From the NCBI GenBank assembly GCA_026413225.1, contig CM048552.1, positions 144,225,053 through 144,289,052 on the forward strand: a stretch of 64,000 bases of DNA, given 5' to 3'. Below, piece by piece: positions 50,032 to 64,000 of the stretch; position 1 is the first letter of the stretch, and every line of letters begins with the position of its first letter. The notes below the pieces were generated by a model that had not been told where the DNA came from, made no database searches, and was given only the letters and a program-made list of their open reading frames with translations. Position numbers and translations under genes: made by a program. This stretch comes from Otis tarda. Taxonomy: Eukaryota; Chordata; Aves; Otidiformes; Otididae.

Positions 50032-53000
50032 TATTTCTCATAACAAAGACTGAAACAAAAAAGCCATTCAAGCCAGCTGAACAAATCTTGATATTTGATA
50101 CAGTTCAGTCATATTTTTACAGAGAAAATTAAAGAAATTAGAAATAAGGGCACAAAGCTGATGTGACATTAAAATACATTTATGTGGATGAGAATTCTGA
50201 AGCAGAACAAAAGATAATGTGTAATCAAATACCAAACGGCCTAAACTGATCAAGATGAATAGCAAGCAAATGGAAGTAAATGATCAAAGTGCAACACCTG
50301 CTGCCACAGATGACATCTATGTTAGAAGCGGATTATTAACCTGAAGCATCATCTCCATTCCTATCAGGGACCCAAATATTAAATCTATTACTCACAAGCA
50401 AGCCCCCACTCCTGCCAGTAATATTTTCATATATGCACCCAAGTGATTTGTACTCTACATGTTGATGGATAAGGAAGGCTTATAATGAACATTAGGAACC
50501 ACACAGAAAACTCAGCATAAGGCTGGTCTTAATTATACACCCAGACATACAATGCTAAAAGCCCTAAATCTAGGAGTTAAACAAGGTTCAGTTCAGATAT
50601 GCTTTTTAGGAAATACAGTTCTATTGTGTCAGGAAGACTTTCTACAGCCAAACCCATTCAGTATATTGCAGGTGAGGTTCTTAACGTCATCAGACATTAT
50701 GGGATCTGACTAGCCCCATTATAGAAAACTATTTTCAGTACATACACCAAAAGCAGTATCAATGTCGAGTAAATGACTCAGACCGACTTCATAATTATTG
50801 TTTTTATTTCAGTCAAAAAAAAGTACAGCCATTTCTGAGTATGAAGTTATAATAGCAACATGATCTTATTTAATGTTATTAAAAAAAAAAAAGTTCTTTC
50901 AGACCCTTGAGAGGAGTTCTTGTGCTTGGATCAAGAATGCAAAAATTGCAAGGGTAGCTTTGTGTTAGAAAATGTCTTTACCTATGCTGAAAATCTGCCC
51001 AAACTGTGACCAAAAGAAAGCAGAACAAACAAATCCAGAACACTGTCTGTATGTTCTTGGTAGGCATTTTCTAGATCTTTGCAGCTGAATTTCCTGAAGA
51101 ATCTCTCTGAAATAGACAATTTGCTCTGCTGACAGTAAACAGAACTTTCTTTTAATCGTTGCTCTGAAGCTCTGAGGCCTCAGCAACAGAGCAAAACCAA
51201 AATATCCTGTCTTTTCCAACCTGCACATTCTTTTATTTCCATGCACTGTGGGTGGAGGACAGTTCTTTCAGATTACATTTTAGCAGAACCCAATAAAACT
51301 TTGTTGCAACACTGCCAATCCGGTGAAAGGGAAAATGGGGAAAAGGACTTGACTGAAATAATTTCCAATAATTTTTGAGCTACACAGTTTCACTGAGATC
51401 ATTGCATCACACCAGGTATTTCAGAGGATATCCACTCTTTGCTGTTTGTAATGGAATATGGCATGGAGAAATCACTGTGATTATGCATACAGCTATTCCA
51501 AAATATATGTATACCGCTGTGTTGTTGCAGGTAAATACTGACATTTATAGCAATTAACTGATAAATCTGATAAATTACATTTTACCTTGTGAAAAATTTG
51601 CCACATTCTTCAAGCAGTGCTTACGTCTGCATTTGCAAAGGCAGTGGTACCTCTGAAGCAGTTAATGTCTGATACATTTTCTTAATGTCACTCGTTAGGT
51701 TTACTCCAAGCATTCACTTCAGTGCCACAAATTAGAACTTCACCATTGCAGAAGCACTAGCTCAAACAAAAATTTTGTTACCAGATGGATCAATTAATTA
51801 TATAAAGGCCCTGCTTATCCTGCGAAAGGCAGTCTCCAGACTGCCCTTCCAAACTATCAACTATGGGTCCTCTGGGGATTAAAAAAAAAGGGAAGAGTTG
51901 TTAAAACAGATCTCTCTAGAACTATTTGGGAAAACATTATAACAAAATCCCTTCAAAACGTAATTCACACAACAGATATGACTGACCCAGTTGAAATTAG
52001 CTCCCCCTTTTCAATTAGGAGCCCTTGAAATACTACCCTGCATATGATTACTTTTTCAACAGCAGTGCTATGCTTGTAAAGTCTGTGGCTGAAGAGCATC
52101 TCATTGCACAGAGTGCCCCCACATCAGTTGCCAACAGTGCACAGCAGATGAAAGCTGAGAGCAGGGTTGAACACTGTAAAAGATGACTAAAAGCATTATA
52201 CGATTACTTTTTTGTCTAACAAATGAGCAAAAATACCATACAGAGGCATTAGTGTAAAAACATTTTCGTGACCAAACCACCAATATTTGACCTTTTTCAC
52301 ATAAAATAGTATCTTTCCTTATAGTATCACAAGTTCTTCTCATTCATTCAACAACAAAGGTCTTCTTGTTCTTGTTTTCCCCATGGTACCCACAAGACAC
52401 AAATTCTACTTGTTCAAATACGACACAGATCAATAGTATTAGAGTATTATCAGTTTAAAATTTCCATGTGTGCCAGCTGCCCAACTGCATACTTAGGTTG
52501 CAATCAAGTTATAAGAATTTTCCCTGTCTCCAAAATTCTACTGGAAGATCTTTTTTTTTTGGTTAAAAAGAAAAAAAAAAAATCAGATTTTGCCTTAAAA
52601 AGGAGGCACTACTTGGGTGAAAACCCTTAGTACACATGTCCTGACCAGAAAGTTAACATTCTTGCAGAAGACGCTACACATCAAAACTTTAGGAGAGAAT
52701 GTTTACTGAGGTTGCAATTCAATTGTGCCATTTCCTCACACAAGTGCTTAACTAATTCTATGTTTATATTATTTTAATATATTTATAGAATAAGACATCC
52801 ATATTTTACACTAAACATCATTTTCCCCATAAGCTTCCTGGAAAATGTTTAAGTGTAAACCTGTGACCAGTGTTTTCAGGCTTTGCTGCCTGTGCATAGG
52901 TCCTATAGCAATATTTATGCAGCATGCAATCTTGCTGTTCAGAGTTGCAAGGCATTGACACATCACACAAGAAGCAATTGCTGACACCTGATAGAAAAGT

Positions 53001-56000
53001 GGTACATACTTTTGAAGACTGGACTATGCATCTGGCTGCATAAATATGATGTCATGTGCCAAAATTTGGGCAACAAGCTTTATACCTTTTGGTCTATTTA
53101 TCACTGAATTAGTATATGGAGTAATTTCACTTTATATATGAAGCGTGTATTTCAGGGTGTTTCTTCAGTGTCTTCATTCGATCTGGAATATGGGCATGAA
53201 GTGAAGTCTAGAAAGCATCCAGACATTTTGCTATTTGGGTTATGGCTCTCAGCTAGACTAACAAACAGCACAGAACTCTATACATTTTAGAGGTGGCAAG
53301 CGTACATGAAATAGGCCAGATAATAAAACACTGAACATTGCCAGGGAGAATCCTGTCGAGGAAAATAAAACTGACTCATAAACCAGCAGCTCCTGTGCTC
53401 TCCAAGGAATGGTGGTACTGCAGGTAAAGCAGGAGAATTGCCAGAGCACTGCAACAGCCCAGAGGCAGAAGTCCTGCTCATTGAGTAGATGTCCATGACT
53501 CTCACTCATGTCTGGGAACAGCTGAATTCACAGTAGGAGCACTTACTGCAGGGGGAAGCCTGTGCAAGCTTCCTTGGCTGCAGGACAAGAGCAGGGAGAA
53601 AAGTAATTGAAGAAGATCGTACTTGTGTTACTTCAAATGCCAGTTACAGAAAAACAGAACAGCCCTCATGAAGAAATCGGCACCTGCAATTATGTCTTCT
53701 CAACACAGCAGTGAATCTTTCTGTATATATGCATACGTGCTGTTCTTTCTCCATCACTAAAAAGGCATATACTGTTTATCATCCTATGGTCATGCATTGC
53801 TGCCCCTCACAGTAGGCATCTGGAGTTCAAAGACAAATTGACACTGAGTTCACTTGATGCGTCTATCTAATTTTAACTATCGTTTACTTGTTACGGCTTC
53901 TGCAAGGTGCTCAGTTATCAAAAATTCTAATCAAGTCATATCATTGGTGCTTTAAAGAATAGCATGCTGACATATCAGGTGCACAAAGCAGTAATATATA
54001 GCTGCATTTATTACCTATAAGCAGGAAAAGCCATCAGGAATGAAAAAAACCTAGCTACATTTAAAAATATTAAAAGCTACATATTTGCCTATGATCTCTG
54101 AACAAACTTGAATGGGCTGTGGCTTATGACCAATTTAGAATAATTTACCATCCAGATAGTCCGCTCTGGAACAATAAAAATCACATTTGTTTAGATTTAT
54201 TTTAACAGCAAGATAATCATAGACTAATCACATATGCATCTTTTTCCCTACTGCATAATATATGTTTTCATTTAGACAAAATTATAAGTATTATAAATTC
54301 ACTGGCCTTTGAAGAATAGAAAGGTAAACCCAATTATTTTAATGAATAAAAAACCCTTCGGGTCATTGATAATTCACATCTCTTACAGAGAAAAGGGAAT
54401 AACAATATTATACCATGGATTATAATATTCAAGACAAGAAAATAGTCTGGTTTATTTTTATTCTACCACCTTATTTCCGATTTGAAGATTCTCCAGTATC
54501 ATGCTAGGCACCAGTGTAGGTTTTAAAGTTCAATGCTTCTAAAAAAAGAGACAAGTGTAAGTAAGTTGGCAAAGATCAAAAGAAAGAACGTGAGCAGCCA
54601 AACTCAAATTGTCTTTGCTGTCTTCAGACTAAATTTTTGATTACTAAATACTAATTATTAAATTAATAAAAATTTATCCAGGGTTTAGGGCTGAATGCAT
54701 ATGGTTATATTTCATGCTAATTTGCAGGATTAAGAGGATTGATTTTATGCCTATTTTCTTCAATATCAGAATTTCTTAGGTTGCTTTCTGTATCTCCAAG
54801 TGTCCCACTCAGCAAATATTATGAGCCAAACGGCAATGGAGTACATTCAGTCATTGTGAATGGCACCCAGCTGGCATAGAATGATAGCAGATGGAAAGGG
54901 CAACCCAGGGGACTGGCACTTGGCTAGCAGGTGAAAAGTCAGACTTGGAGACACTGCTCACATTTAACAAAATGAGGGGAAGACCTTGCCCTACAGGGAA
55001 GCCTTCTACAGCAGTTTCACTGGAAGTAAAACACCCCTTTCAAAACAGCAGTGCACAGGCAAGGTATTTATTCAGAGTGACTATTTGTTGTTTTTTTTTT
55101 TAAAGCTTTCAGTTACAAATTGTATTCCTCAATACAGTCCTGCAAGCCCATCTGTAGCACCATCAGAGAGGAGGGATGTACAGATTCAGTAGGGTACTTG
55201 CTTCCCCCAGGCACAGCTGCCAGCAACTGCCCCTTGACAGAGACCATAGCCCCCAGGAGCAGGGTCTGAGCAGGGACCAGGGAGGGCACAGGGAGGAAGC
55301 ATCACTCCTGGCCCCGCACCAAAGCTGGGCAAGCACTTGCAGGCTCTGGCTGCAGAGGACAATGGCACGCGTGGACGACAGACTTCCCAGAACAGGTTAC
55401 ACCTCAAAGGTCTTTTTGCCCTTAGCAGCTGGTGGCACGTCAGAAATTTTGAGCAGAGGGCATATTTCACCTTGGAGGCTCTCACCACTCAAACACTTCT
55501 CTCTGATTTTCCAGGAACAGAACAACAGAATGATAATTTCTCCCCCTAAGCTCTTGTGGGTGACCTACATTGTTCATAATTATTTCTTGACTTGTATGTT
55601 TGCAAAACAAATAACAGAAACCATGAAGAGTAATGAAACCTGATATGCAAGAGGACATTAAAATAGATACACATAATAGATACACATAAAATATAACGGT
55701 ATTATTCTTTTTAATTAAACTTTGTGGGAAATGAGTGAACTATTCATCTAACAGTATCTTGCAGCTCTGAGTGTAAAATCATTTAAGTAGCTAAATAAGC
55801 ACACTGCTAGAATGACTGCATCATGACAGACAGACTCATCTGTGAAAACAATCCTGGGAAGAAGCTGATCATTTTTTTTTAGTGCTACAATTCATCAGTA
55901 ACTGAGGCATAATCAGCTGTGACTGGCTGAGGAACCTGCCTGCACACAATTCAGGAATTCTGGTTAATTACATAAAATGGCTCAATATTTAATGCCTCAG

Positions 56001-59000
56001 TGTGTAATGAATCAGCCATGAACTGATTGTTGAGTCCCTTGTAAATTACTGCCCACTCTGTCTGGAAGTTGAGCCCATAGATAGTGGAAAACAGAAGTTA
56101 ACTGAAATATTTAGGGTCTGGATGAACCCTACAGTTAGACCCAAAAAAAAAAAAAAAAAAGAAATAAAGAAGATCATTTTGGTCCTTATCTGGAAAGAGG
56201 AGCGGACAGTTGAAAAATTCCCAAGGAGGAAAACAGAGTATTTTACATTGCAAAGCAGGGGCTGACAGAAACAAAAGGAAATCATGGGCAAGAGAGTAAG
56301 AAAAGGGACATGCTTTACTGATTTGGCTGGGGGAGCAGATGAGGAAAGAGAAATTGGCTGCAGAGAGGAGGAAGAAAGGGATGATGGTTGGTAGTAGATG
56401 CTAGTTTCAGAAGGGGATTCTGCCAGGGAAGGAGAGAGCAGAGGGCTGCGGGTTTGAACCTCCAGCTGTGAAGATGGGTTCGTGTGATCAGAAGGGAGCT
56501 GTGCTGCTCCTCGTCCACCCTGGAGTCGGGTTCAGCTCCCTAATGTCTGTGCTGAGAAGAAATGCCACAGACCCCAAGGAAAACCAGAAAGCTCAGTGGC
56601 ACCTAGATGAAGGAAAAGTTAAGGAAAGGGCATATGTGGTACCTGTGGACTCAAACATAAAAGCATGGTGAACATCATGGACCTCGACTGTGGTTGCAAG
56701 GCTGCGGAGGATGACCTTTGCCATCTCTCACCTCATTAGCAGGAGCAAACAAATATTCAGTTACTAAACTAAAAGAACTTAACTTTCCATGCAATTTAAA
56801 TTCTCCTTCCTCAACATCATTAACAGTTTTCTGCAGGATAGAAAACTTTGATTAAGCTCCATTTCTACACTGTACTAGGAAGATATTTTTGATTGCATAA
56901 AGATGATTTTGAGGACACTGTCACTATAGAAACTAATGCTAAAGGAAGTTCTTTTGTTCTATTTTCCCACTAGAGAAAGCAAAGAAAATGCTCTCCTTAT
57001 TAGCTGGTAGAAATGGATGTAATTTTATTTAAATCTTTTCCTCCTGCTTCTCTTTAGCCACTTTTGCATTTGACAATATGGGCTTTGAAAAAGCTTTCAT
57101 TCTCTTCATTTAAGACTGGGGTTTTCCCTTTTCCCCTTGCAGGTTGCTCTGCTTGTATGAGTATGTGTGACCGTGCTTGTGTATGTCACGAGTAACAGAC
57201 AGCACAAACAAAAACCAACACAAAATTATTTTAGATGGAAGCTGATGTTGTCTAAAACACAGTGTTAAACAACATGCCCTTTTGGACATGGGAAATCCCA
57301 AGAGAATGTTCTTTCCACAAAGCTTAAGTTTGTCTTCATGCATAATACACAATGCAGTCAAGATGAATAATAGCTTAGGAGCAGAATAAAACTGAAAAAA
57401 ACCCACATCTTAAAGTATGATATTACTACACATAGTATAGTAATAGCTAGATGCTCCAGGACCCTTCTCCCTGCCATCGTGCCCCCAATTGCGCTCAAGT
57501 CTATACCTATACGTTGTAAATATATTTCTGGCTTCTAATTTTTTTTTTTATTCCAATATACAAGGATTTTGGAATAATCTGCAATTGGGTACCTCATACT
57601 ACCTAAAACATGAGCACAGCCACCGTTTCTCCTTGCTGCCCCTCTTGTGAGGAAAGCCTGTTTTGTGAAGAAGGTACCTTGAACCATTTCCACGCAGAAC
57701 TGAGCACCTTGTTGGCTGCTCCTGACACTGCAGCTCTCTCAGACCTGATGCAGAGGACAGTCAGAAGGAAGGTGTGAGAGCAGACAGGGGTGCCAGGAGA
57801 GCCTGCACTACGGCTGGCATGCCGCCTGAGTGGTCAGCCCCGTGGGAGGGCTGATGGTCACAACCGAAAGGCAACACACCACTACTTCTTCAATTGCCTC
57901 TAAGCTCTGCTTGACCAAGCAAATGCTCCTGACTCCCTGTCCAGCAAAGCCAAACAGACCTTAACCAATCAGTGCTATGCATGCAGCATCCAAGCACCAC
58001 AAGCCTCATGGTTATAGCTCAGCTGAGAGAGGAAAAGTGCTTACCTAGGCATTAGTTTGGGCACAGGAACAACCAGGAGTCAAATACACCCAAAATGTAG
58101 CTGTTGCTCCATGTGCAGACCACTGCCTAAGAGAGCATACAGACCCCATGTGGACATGTGGGCAGCATTGATCCACAAGGATTTTATTCCAAAACCAATT
58201 GTCAAAGCAATACTGATCGAAAACACATATTTACCTTCTTTGGGAGACAGCTGTAAATGAATAAAGACTGACTGGCAGTGAACACAATTTCAGTAACTCA
58301 GACTTACAAAGATCAACCTTCTCATTTTTTATACCAACAGTAAATCTTTTAAGACCAAGAAGTTCAACAAACATAGAGCTACTCTAGCATTATTCGAGCA
58401 CCAAATGAAGTTGAAGGCAATACAAAGGAGCTGATGAGCAGCAGAGAATGTGCTTTTCTCCTTCTAACAGCCAGTCCTGGGTGATATTATCAAGACAGTT
58501 CAGAGTCGATCCGTTTAATGCCACAGACTGATGTAATCAATTTGACTTTGGTTTCCAAAATGCTCAGATCAATAAAAGTCCCTCAATCTTCCTTAAGTCT
58601 TCCTGGGAGCATCTGCAGTATTTGCAACTTAATGATGCTTTTTGCTTTCTGTTATTTTACAGGTTTCTTTTCCTCTACACAGAATTTTCATGTTCATAGC
58701 TGACTGAGAGGACACAAGGAAATAGCGTGGACCACTTGTCACTAAAGTAGGTTGCTACTTCCAGGTATATCTGCACTGAGTGAAGGACTCAGAGCCGACT
58801 TGTTCAGGAGAAAAGAAGATACTAGGTTGTGGAATCATGCAGTTATACCATTTTATACAATACAGAAAAATGCATTGCACCAGTAGATATATAGAAGAGC
58901 ACTTTAAGCATCTATAGTGCTTTATGGTAGACCTGAACCCATCTGTACAATTAAATGGCCTACTGAAATTAAATAGAAATCTATGCTTTATTCACTACTA

Positions 59001-60994
59001 ATAGCCTGTCAATAACACATGTAGAATAAGAAAATGCTAGCCAGAGAATGCTAGCTAAGAGCCTTCTTAGCTGCAGGAGAAAATTAGTGATGAAACACAC
59101 CAATTGGTCCTAACAGATTTTTTTAAACTATGTTTTGGATTTTTTTAAAATAATATTTTGAAGTTTGAAATAGCGATACTTCACTAAAAATTTTGTTGAA
59201 GAAAATTTAATCTACAATGTCACAGACAATTCTCCAAGCTCCCTCTATGACCTTCATCTATACTGCTCCCACTGAAGCTAAATTAATGTCTTGGTCTTTG
59301 TATAGCATTTGCACAGGTGGAAAAGGAAGGCAAAGTGAGGCTAAGCTGATAAAATTATGCATAATTATTTGCACTACTAAAAATGACTTCAGAAGGCACA
59401 AGACACCAATCTATGCAATCTATACAGTTTGCTAGAGTTGAAAGATTTATTGTTGTAACTCCAGAATAAAAATATTTTATGATTATAGGATGTTGAATAT
59501 TTAGTAGTTTACCACTCACAGCAACACTAGACCACTGTAAGCTGAATGTGCATGGAATTAATAAAGTGTTTTACGCTATAGAATAATAAAGAACATTCAT
59601 AAATTAATGGGAACTGCACTCCTGAGGTTAATGGACTACTACCCGGGATTTCTTACTTGTATGTACCACAACCCCTATAGATCTTGCACAAATGGATATG
59701 TTAACAAGCGTTATACAGCTACTCAAGCCAACGACATTTTATCATGATTGGTACTTGTACCAAAGGAAAAAAAAACTAACCCACTAGGATAATACTAATG
59801 CTGTGCTTTTAAACAAATTCTAAGGAAATCTGCAGGAAAACCAAATTTGTTCCTAGGCAGTGCTATTTTCAATTACCTGTTTGTGTGCATTGACATTTTC
59901 TTTCTGAAAATTGTTTTAATAGAGGCAAAAGTAGCAATTTAAAACTGTAATGTACGAATCTAAATAGAGTTGAAAAAAACCCCAAGGCGTTCACCGACGA
60001 GAAGGCTTTTTAAAACCAAATTATATGCCTTTGGCAATCAGAACATCAACAGGTTGAACTCAATGAAAGAGGACAATAGCAAATGACGGGCAGGGGATGG
60101 CAGAGCTCCCTCCAACTGAAATTGAATTTGACTGAGGAGTGATGGGGTGATGTAGCTGGAAACACACTCCCATCATAATCAAAGATCGTAACAGGCAATC
60201 ACATCAAGCTGTGGTGCTGCACTTGGAAGGCACAATTACAGGAATACCTGGAAATGAAAGCAATGTGGTGTTCAGCAAAAGACTATACAGAGAAAACACA
60301 GATACAGTATTGGAAGCTATTTTGTTGAACAGCAAGAATCTAACGCTGATTCTTCTAGGGTCAAGAACTCAAAATATATACCGGCTCTCAAATTTTGCCT
60401 TGTAAAATGTATTAAGAACCTGCACTTGTGATACTGCTCAGCATCAAAAGAATGGGGGATGATGAATCCTTTAACTGTACCCATTCTCCTGTTAAAATAT
60501 ATACAGCATCACAAGAAAAAAATTATAAGGAAAAATTTCATATTATTATACTTCTACTCCTTCCAAGACTGAGTATTTTTAGACATATTTTCAAATAGAA
60601 AATGTCTATTCAGGATGTAAATGTTTACATTTAAAGTTCTTATTTCAAATATGGCTTTGTACTACCAATTTAGTACTCTTTAAAAAAAGTCTATAGGTTC
60701 AGAAGCTTATTTTTGTTTCAGGATTTGTGTTATTTTTTTTCTTTCCTCAGTCATTGGGGTTACACAACACATAAAAAACATCAGGAGTGCTTCTTTTCAT
60801 CGAGAGGCATGCCAAAATGAAAAAGGTCTCACAGAAAGCCAGCAGAAAACTTTGCATTTTTGTTTGCACTGACAGAAAGATTTTATTCGGCAAAGTAAAG
60901 CCTTCTAGTATCTTCAACAAATGGCTGGGTTTGGAGAAAATGGAGCCAGATTCTTCTCAGAGGAGTACACTGGCAGGACAAGAAGAAACAGGTA
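50032..60994. other. GABRG3 intron, long segment with no gene
   Basis: About 11 kb of AT-rich intron. Simple sequences include A runs near 50,880 and 52,570, A18 at 56,143-56,160, and a 13-bp perfect tandem duplication at 55,663-55,688. A GC-richer block at about 55,180-55,480 has open frames on both strands (155 and 100 codons) without recognised domains; another is near 57,600-57,900. No splice-supported exon could be identified. Confidence 0.55.
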
Positions 60995-61210
60995 CAAGTT
61001 GCAGCAAGGAAATTTCTGGTTAGATGTTAGAACAACCATGAGAGTGTCAAGCACTGGAATAGTCTGCAAAGAGAGGTTATCGAAGACATTAGAAATCTGA
61101 GTGGACAACAGCTTGAGCAACCTGATGTAAGTTGTCTCTGCTTTGAAGAATGGTGGGTTGGACCAGATGACCTGCAGAGGCCCCTTCCAGTCCACGTAAT
61201 AATTCTACAA
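60995..61210 (+). mobile_element. CR1 LINE 3' fragment (old)
   Basis: Contains GGTTAGATGTTAGAACAACC, TCAAGCACTGGAATAGTCTG, TTGAGCAACCTGATGTAAG and GTTGGACCAGATGACCTGCA, a diverged CR1 tail. Clear terminal repeats are lost. Confidence 0.75.
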
Positions 61211-64000
61211 CATGAGGTTATCAAATATAAGCTAGACACAACTATAACTGAAGCTGGCTTCAGAACAAAAAGCAAACAGCAGCAAAAAAAGTTACACTGG
61301 TACATAGCTTGGAACTTGCTTTCTAGTTTACTTTGATACCAAATTCTGAATAAATTTACCATTTGTGATTGTAACAAAAACATGTAATTCCAGGGAATCC
61401 TGTTCCTTCAAAATTAACTAGCTCTGCTGTTTTAATTGCTATTTCTTTGAAATAATAATTCATTCTATTTAAAAGCTACAGTTTTTCAAAGTAACCAGTG
61501 ATTTGTGACACCTCCACGTTGTGATTCTGATGAGAGATACCCTAAGATGCTTCAATTTTCAAAAAAGATGAAGAAAATCACCACCTGAAGATTAGCTCCA
61601 TTTGTAGTGCTCCTGGTTTGGATTCAGAGGTCCTTTTTTTTAATAATCCTTGCCAAGCAGACTATGAAACAACATGATTACCCTTCCTCCTACATTGCAT
61701 CTGCTATTAAACATATTATTTGGAGTTCTGGTTGGAGAAATACCTACTCTGATAATGAATGGTTTGTATAAATTCACTATTTGTACTTAGGATCACTACA
61801 GGTCATAAAATTTAAGTAGCCTGTATAAGATTTGACCGGCCTTCTTCAGGCCTTAGATAAGCATTCTCTCCAATGTCTGAACATTTAGGATAACGTAATG
61901 TGAATGAGTCATCACGATTTGGGGATGCAGATCCTTTTTCTTCCATCTCCAGTAAAATCCCAAGAGTAAAATATATGTTTCATTAGCAAGGAATTAAATG
62001 TCTCTTTTGCTGAAAGTTAGACATCTGCTTTCTATATGGTTTTCTTCTCACTTTTTTTCCCCCAAAAAAAAGACAAGTTACACAAAACATGCATTTATGT
62101 CACTTCTGCACAGAGAAGTGTCTGTATTACATATTATAGGGACCATTCACCTGCCCCAGAAGGAAACTAGTACGATTTTGAATCAGACTGTTCTCACCTC
62201 AGCCAAACCAGAATGTTCTCAGAGTAATTCCAGAAATATCCAGAAAACTACAAATTAAAAATTCTTGTGTACAAATTAAAAGTTCTTGTGACCCTAACAA
62301 ACTCCAGAGCTGGGAAGACAAAAAGATCTGTCAAGAATTGAGTTACCTGCAGCTAAAAGGCAAGTGGATGATATATCTCTAAATAAAACTAAAATTGTTC
62401 TTTGACACTGCTGTAGGCAAAAAAATATAAACTGTGAATGCTCATAGGCAATAGATAACTGAACGTACAGTAGGAGGTAAATGTTCAAAATTCAGCTTCT
62501 GAACACTCAAGTGCACGTATGCAGCTTGCTGTCTACAAGCTGTTTGGGCTGGTTGTAAATTTTGATAATACCTGGTCTCAATAGAAGTGCTGTATCCTGA
62601 ATCCTCCAGTTAATACAGAGACATGAGACAATACTTCCAATTAGGAGGCTGATCATATCTTGTGATTATGGGAAAACTGGGGGTCAGCAGCTAAAAGAAG
62701 GGCTAAAAGGTGAAGATCCTCAGTGGAGGAAAGTTCCCGGAGGTGGGAGAAAATCCTGGAGATCAAGGAGGTGCATGGAAACAAACACCAGGGACCCACA
62801 GGGACCTGGTCACTACCAGCTGAGATGGGTCACTAACAGCAGAGGAGCTGCACAGCACAAACTGACACAACTTTCTGTCCCATTTTCCCAGACCAGCAGC
62901 CATCTCTCTGCTGGGGAGCAAAGCTGAGACTTGTCAAATACAGCGCTGAGGAGGCTGCAAGTGATTGTATGAGACAATCAAATATAATCTTGCTGGGTTT
63001 TAAATAATCTCCAGTATCCAGATCCTCTGTGGGTTGTTTTTCACTCTGTTGCACCCATGGCAGAGACCAAAAATAATAACTGGTACAGGCAGCTAGCAAC
63101 ACTGCCTGCCAAATGGAAAATCTCTATCTTATCCTCGGTCATCTTGTTCTTCACATCATGACACCCCTCAGACTGCGTAGCTATGCAGCAATGTAATGAG
63201 ACACAATACTCTATAGTGCCATGATAGCACAGATCACGTTGCCATGTGTGCAATGTAACGTCCAAAGCAATTCCCCAGTTTCTGTAGCTGATCCGCCCTC
63301 AACAATCAGGATATCTCCATTTATTTTCATTCCAAGGAGAAATCACAACCACATGTAGTTGACTGCACATCTCTTTTGAGATACATCGCTGGTATCAATT
63401 TAAGTCAATAGTTTTCTTACAAAAGGAGAGCAATTATTCAGCAATGGTACTGCTTTAAGACATGCAGAAAAACAGCAACACAAAGCAAAAATTAATGGGA
63501 AAAACTAAAGAAGAAAGGGGGAAAACAAAAATACAACACTTCAAAGGAGTAATGGAAGATGGCATGTAGAAAGTCTGTCCTTCCATTTCCATAAATGCAC
63601 ATTAGCCAAATACATTTGTCCAACTATTATCTTATCTAGAGATAAAGTAGCTAATAAAAGTACTACCTATGAAGGGTGAAAAAGGGCAGGTGAAGGCCTA
63701 CAACAAAAAACAATGGGACTAATACCTAGCAAAGACAGAACTGGAAAGGATTTAGAAGTAATTGAACCTGGTCCCTGCATCGCAGCTTCATGATTTTTTT
63801 TAGTACTTAGACCAAATAATTTCAACGTGCAGTATACCCAGAGAAGGGCATTTACAGATGCAAACATCATCACTTATATTAATTAATATGTCAGACTCAG
63901 AAGTTAGCATTCTCTTTTCCTTCATTTTTTTTTTCCCATTTGTAGTTTAACTGGTACATAAATGAATCCACGGAAGCCAAGCTGAATGGCTACTGTTGAC
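61211..64000. other. GABRG3 intron, no gene seen
   Basis: AT-rich intron to the end of the window. It contains a 21-bp tandem duplication (62,250-62,291). No recognised gene or mobile element. Confidence 0.55.
62250..62291. repeat. 21-bp tandem duplication
   Basis: Two adjacent copies of a unit starting ACAAATTAAAA, differing at two positions. Confidence 0.8.

Noticed and set aside
32073-64000. Looked for the 68-bp GABRG3 exon that should precede the 221-bp exon
   Set aside because: No matching coding signature with splice sites was seen; it is short, so a miss is possible.
1-64000. tRNA, rRNA, CRISPR arrays or bacterial-type operons
   Set aside because: No such structures were seen; the window is avian intronic DNA.

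Overview
This window is a stretch of bird nuclear genome. CR1 LINE fragments with the avian-type 3' end (short ATTCTATGA-like repeats) lie on both strands, and two endogenous retrovirus-like elements carry a tRNA-Lys-type primer binding site. The only host coding sequence I can support is two exons of a GABA-A receptor gamma subunit, best matched to GABRG3, on the minus strand. They have exact sizes of 221 and 83 bp, correct phases and GT/AG splice sites. The window is therefore the inside of one large gene: the part to the right of 32,072 belongs to the intron upstream of the 221-bp exon, 29,517-31,851 is a complete intron, and everything left of 29,434 belongs to the next intron. I did not find the neighbouring exons. 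The species cannot be named from this sequence alone.

Layout. 1-6,370: intron with two old CR1 tails. 6,371-12,726: a complete ERVL-type provirus (5' LTR, PBS, gag, pro, pol, 3' LTR, no env) with a 5-bp target duplication. Its LTRs differ by only one substitution and two homopolymer indels, yet the genes carry stops, frameshifts and a catalytic gap. 12,727-29,433: intron with a cluster of CR1 pieces at 14.5-16.2 kb, one nested inside another, and an old piece at 18.5 kb. 29,434-32,072: the two GABRG3 exons and the 2,335-bp intron between them. 32,073-47,275: intron with CR1 copies at 35.8 and 40.2 kb and a GC-richer patch near 44.2 kb with an RFX-type X-box match. 47,276-50,031: a compact LTR element with two LTRs of about 1.14 kb around only 456 bp of non-coding internal DNA. 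50,032-64,000: intron with one old CR1 tail.

How the parts relate. The compact element at 47.3-50.0 kb has no genes, but its U5 end, PBS and polypurine tract closely resemble those of the coding ERVL provirus at 6.4 kb. This suggests a parasite-of-a-parasite pair: a non-autonomous element using the machinery of an ERVL lineage. The provirus itself seems to have needed a helper, because its integrase lacks the region holding the first catalytic aspartate although the insertion is very young. Both LTR elements lie antisense to GABRG3. These links are inferences from sequence; none was tested by alignment or search.
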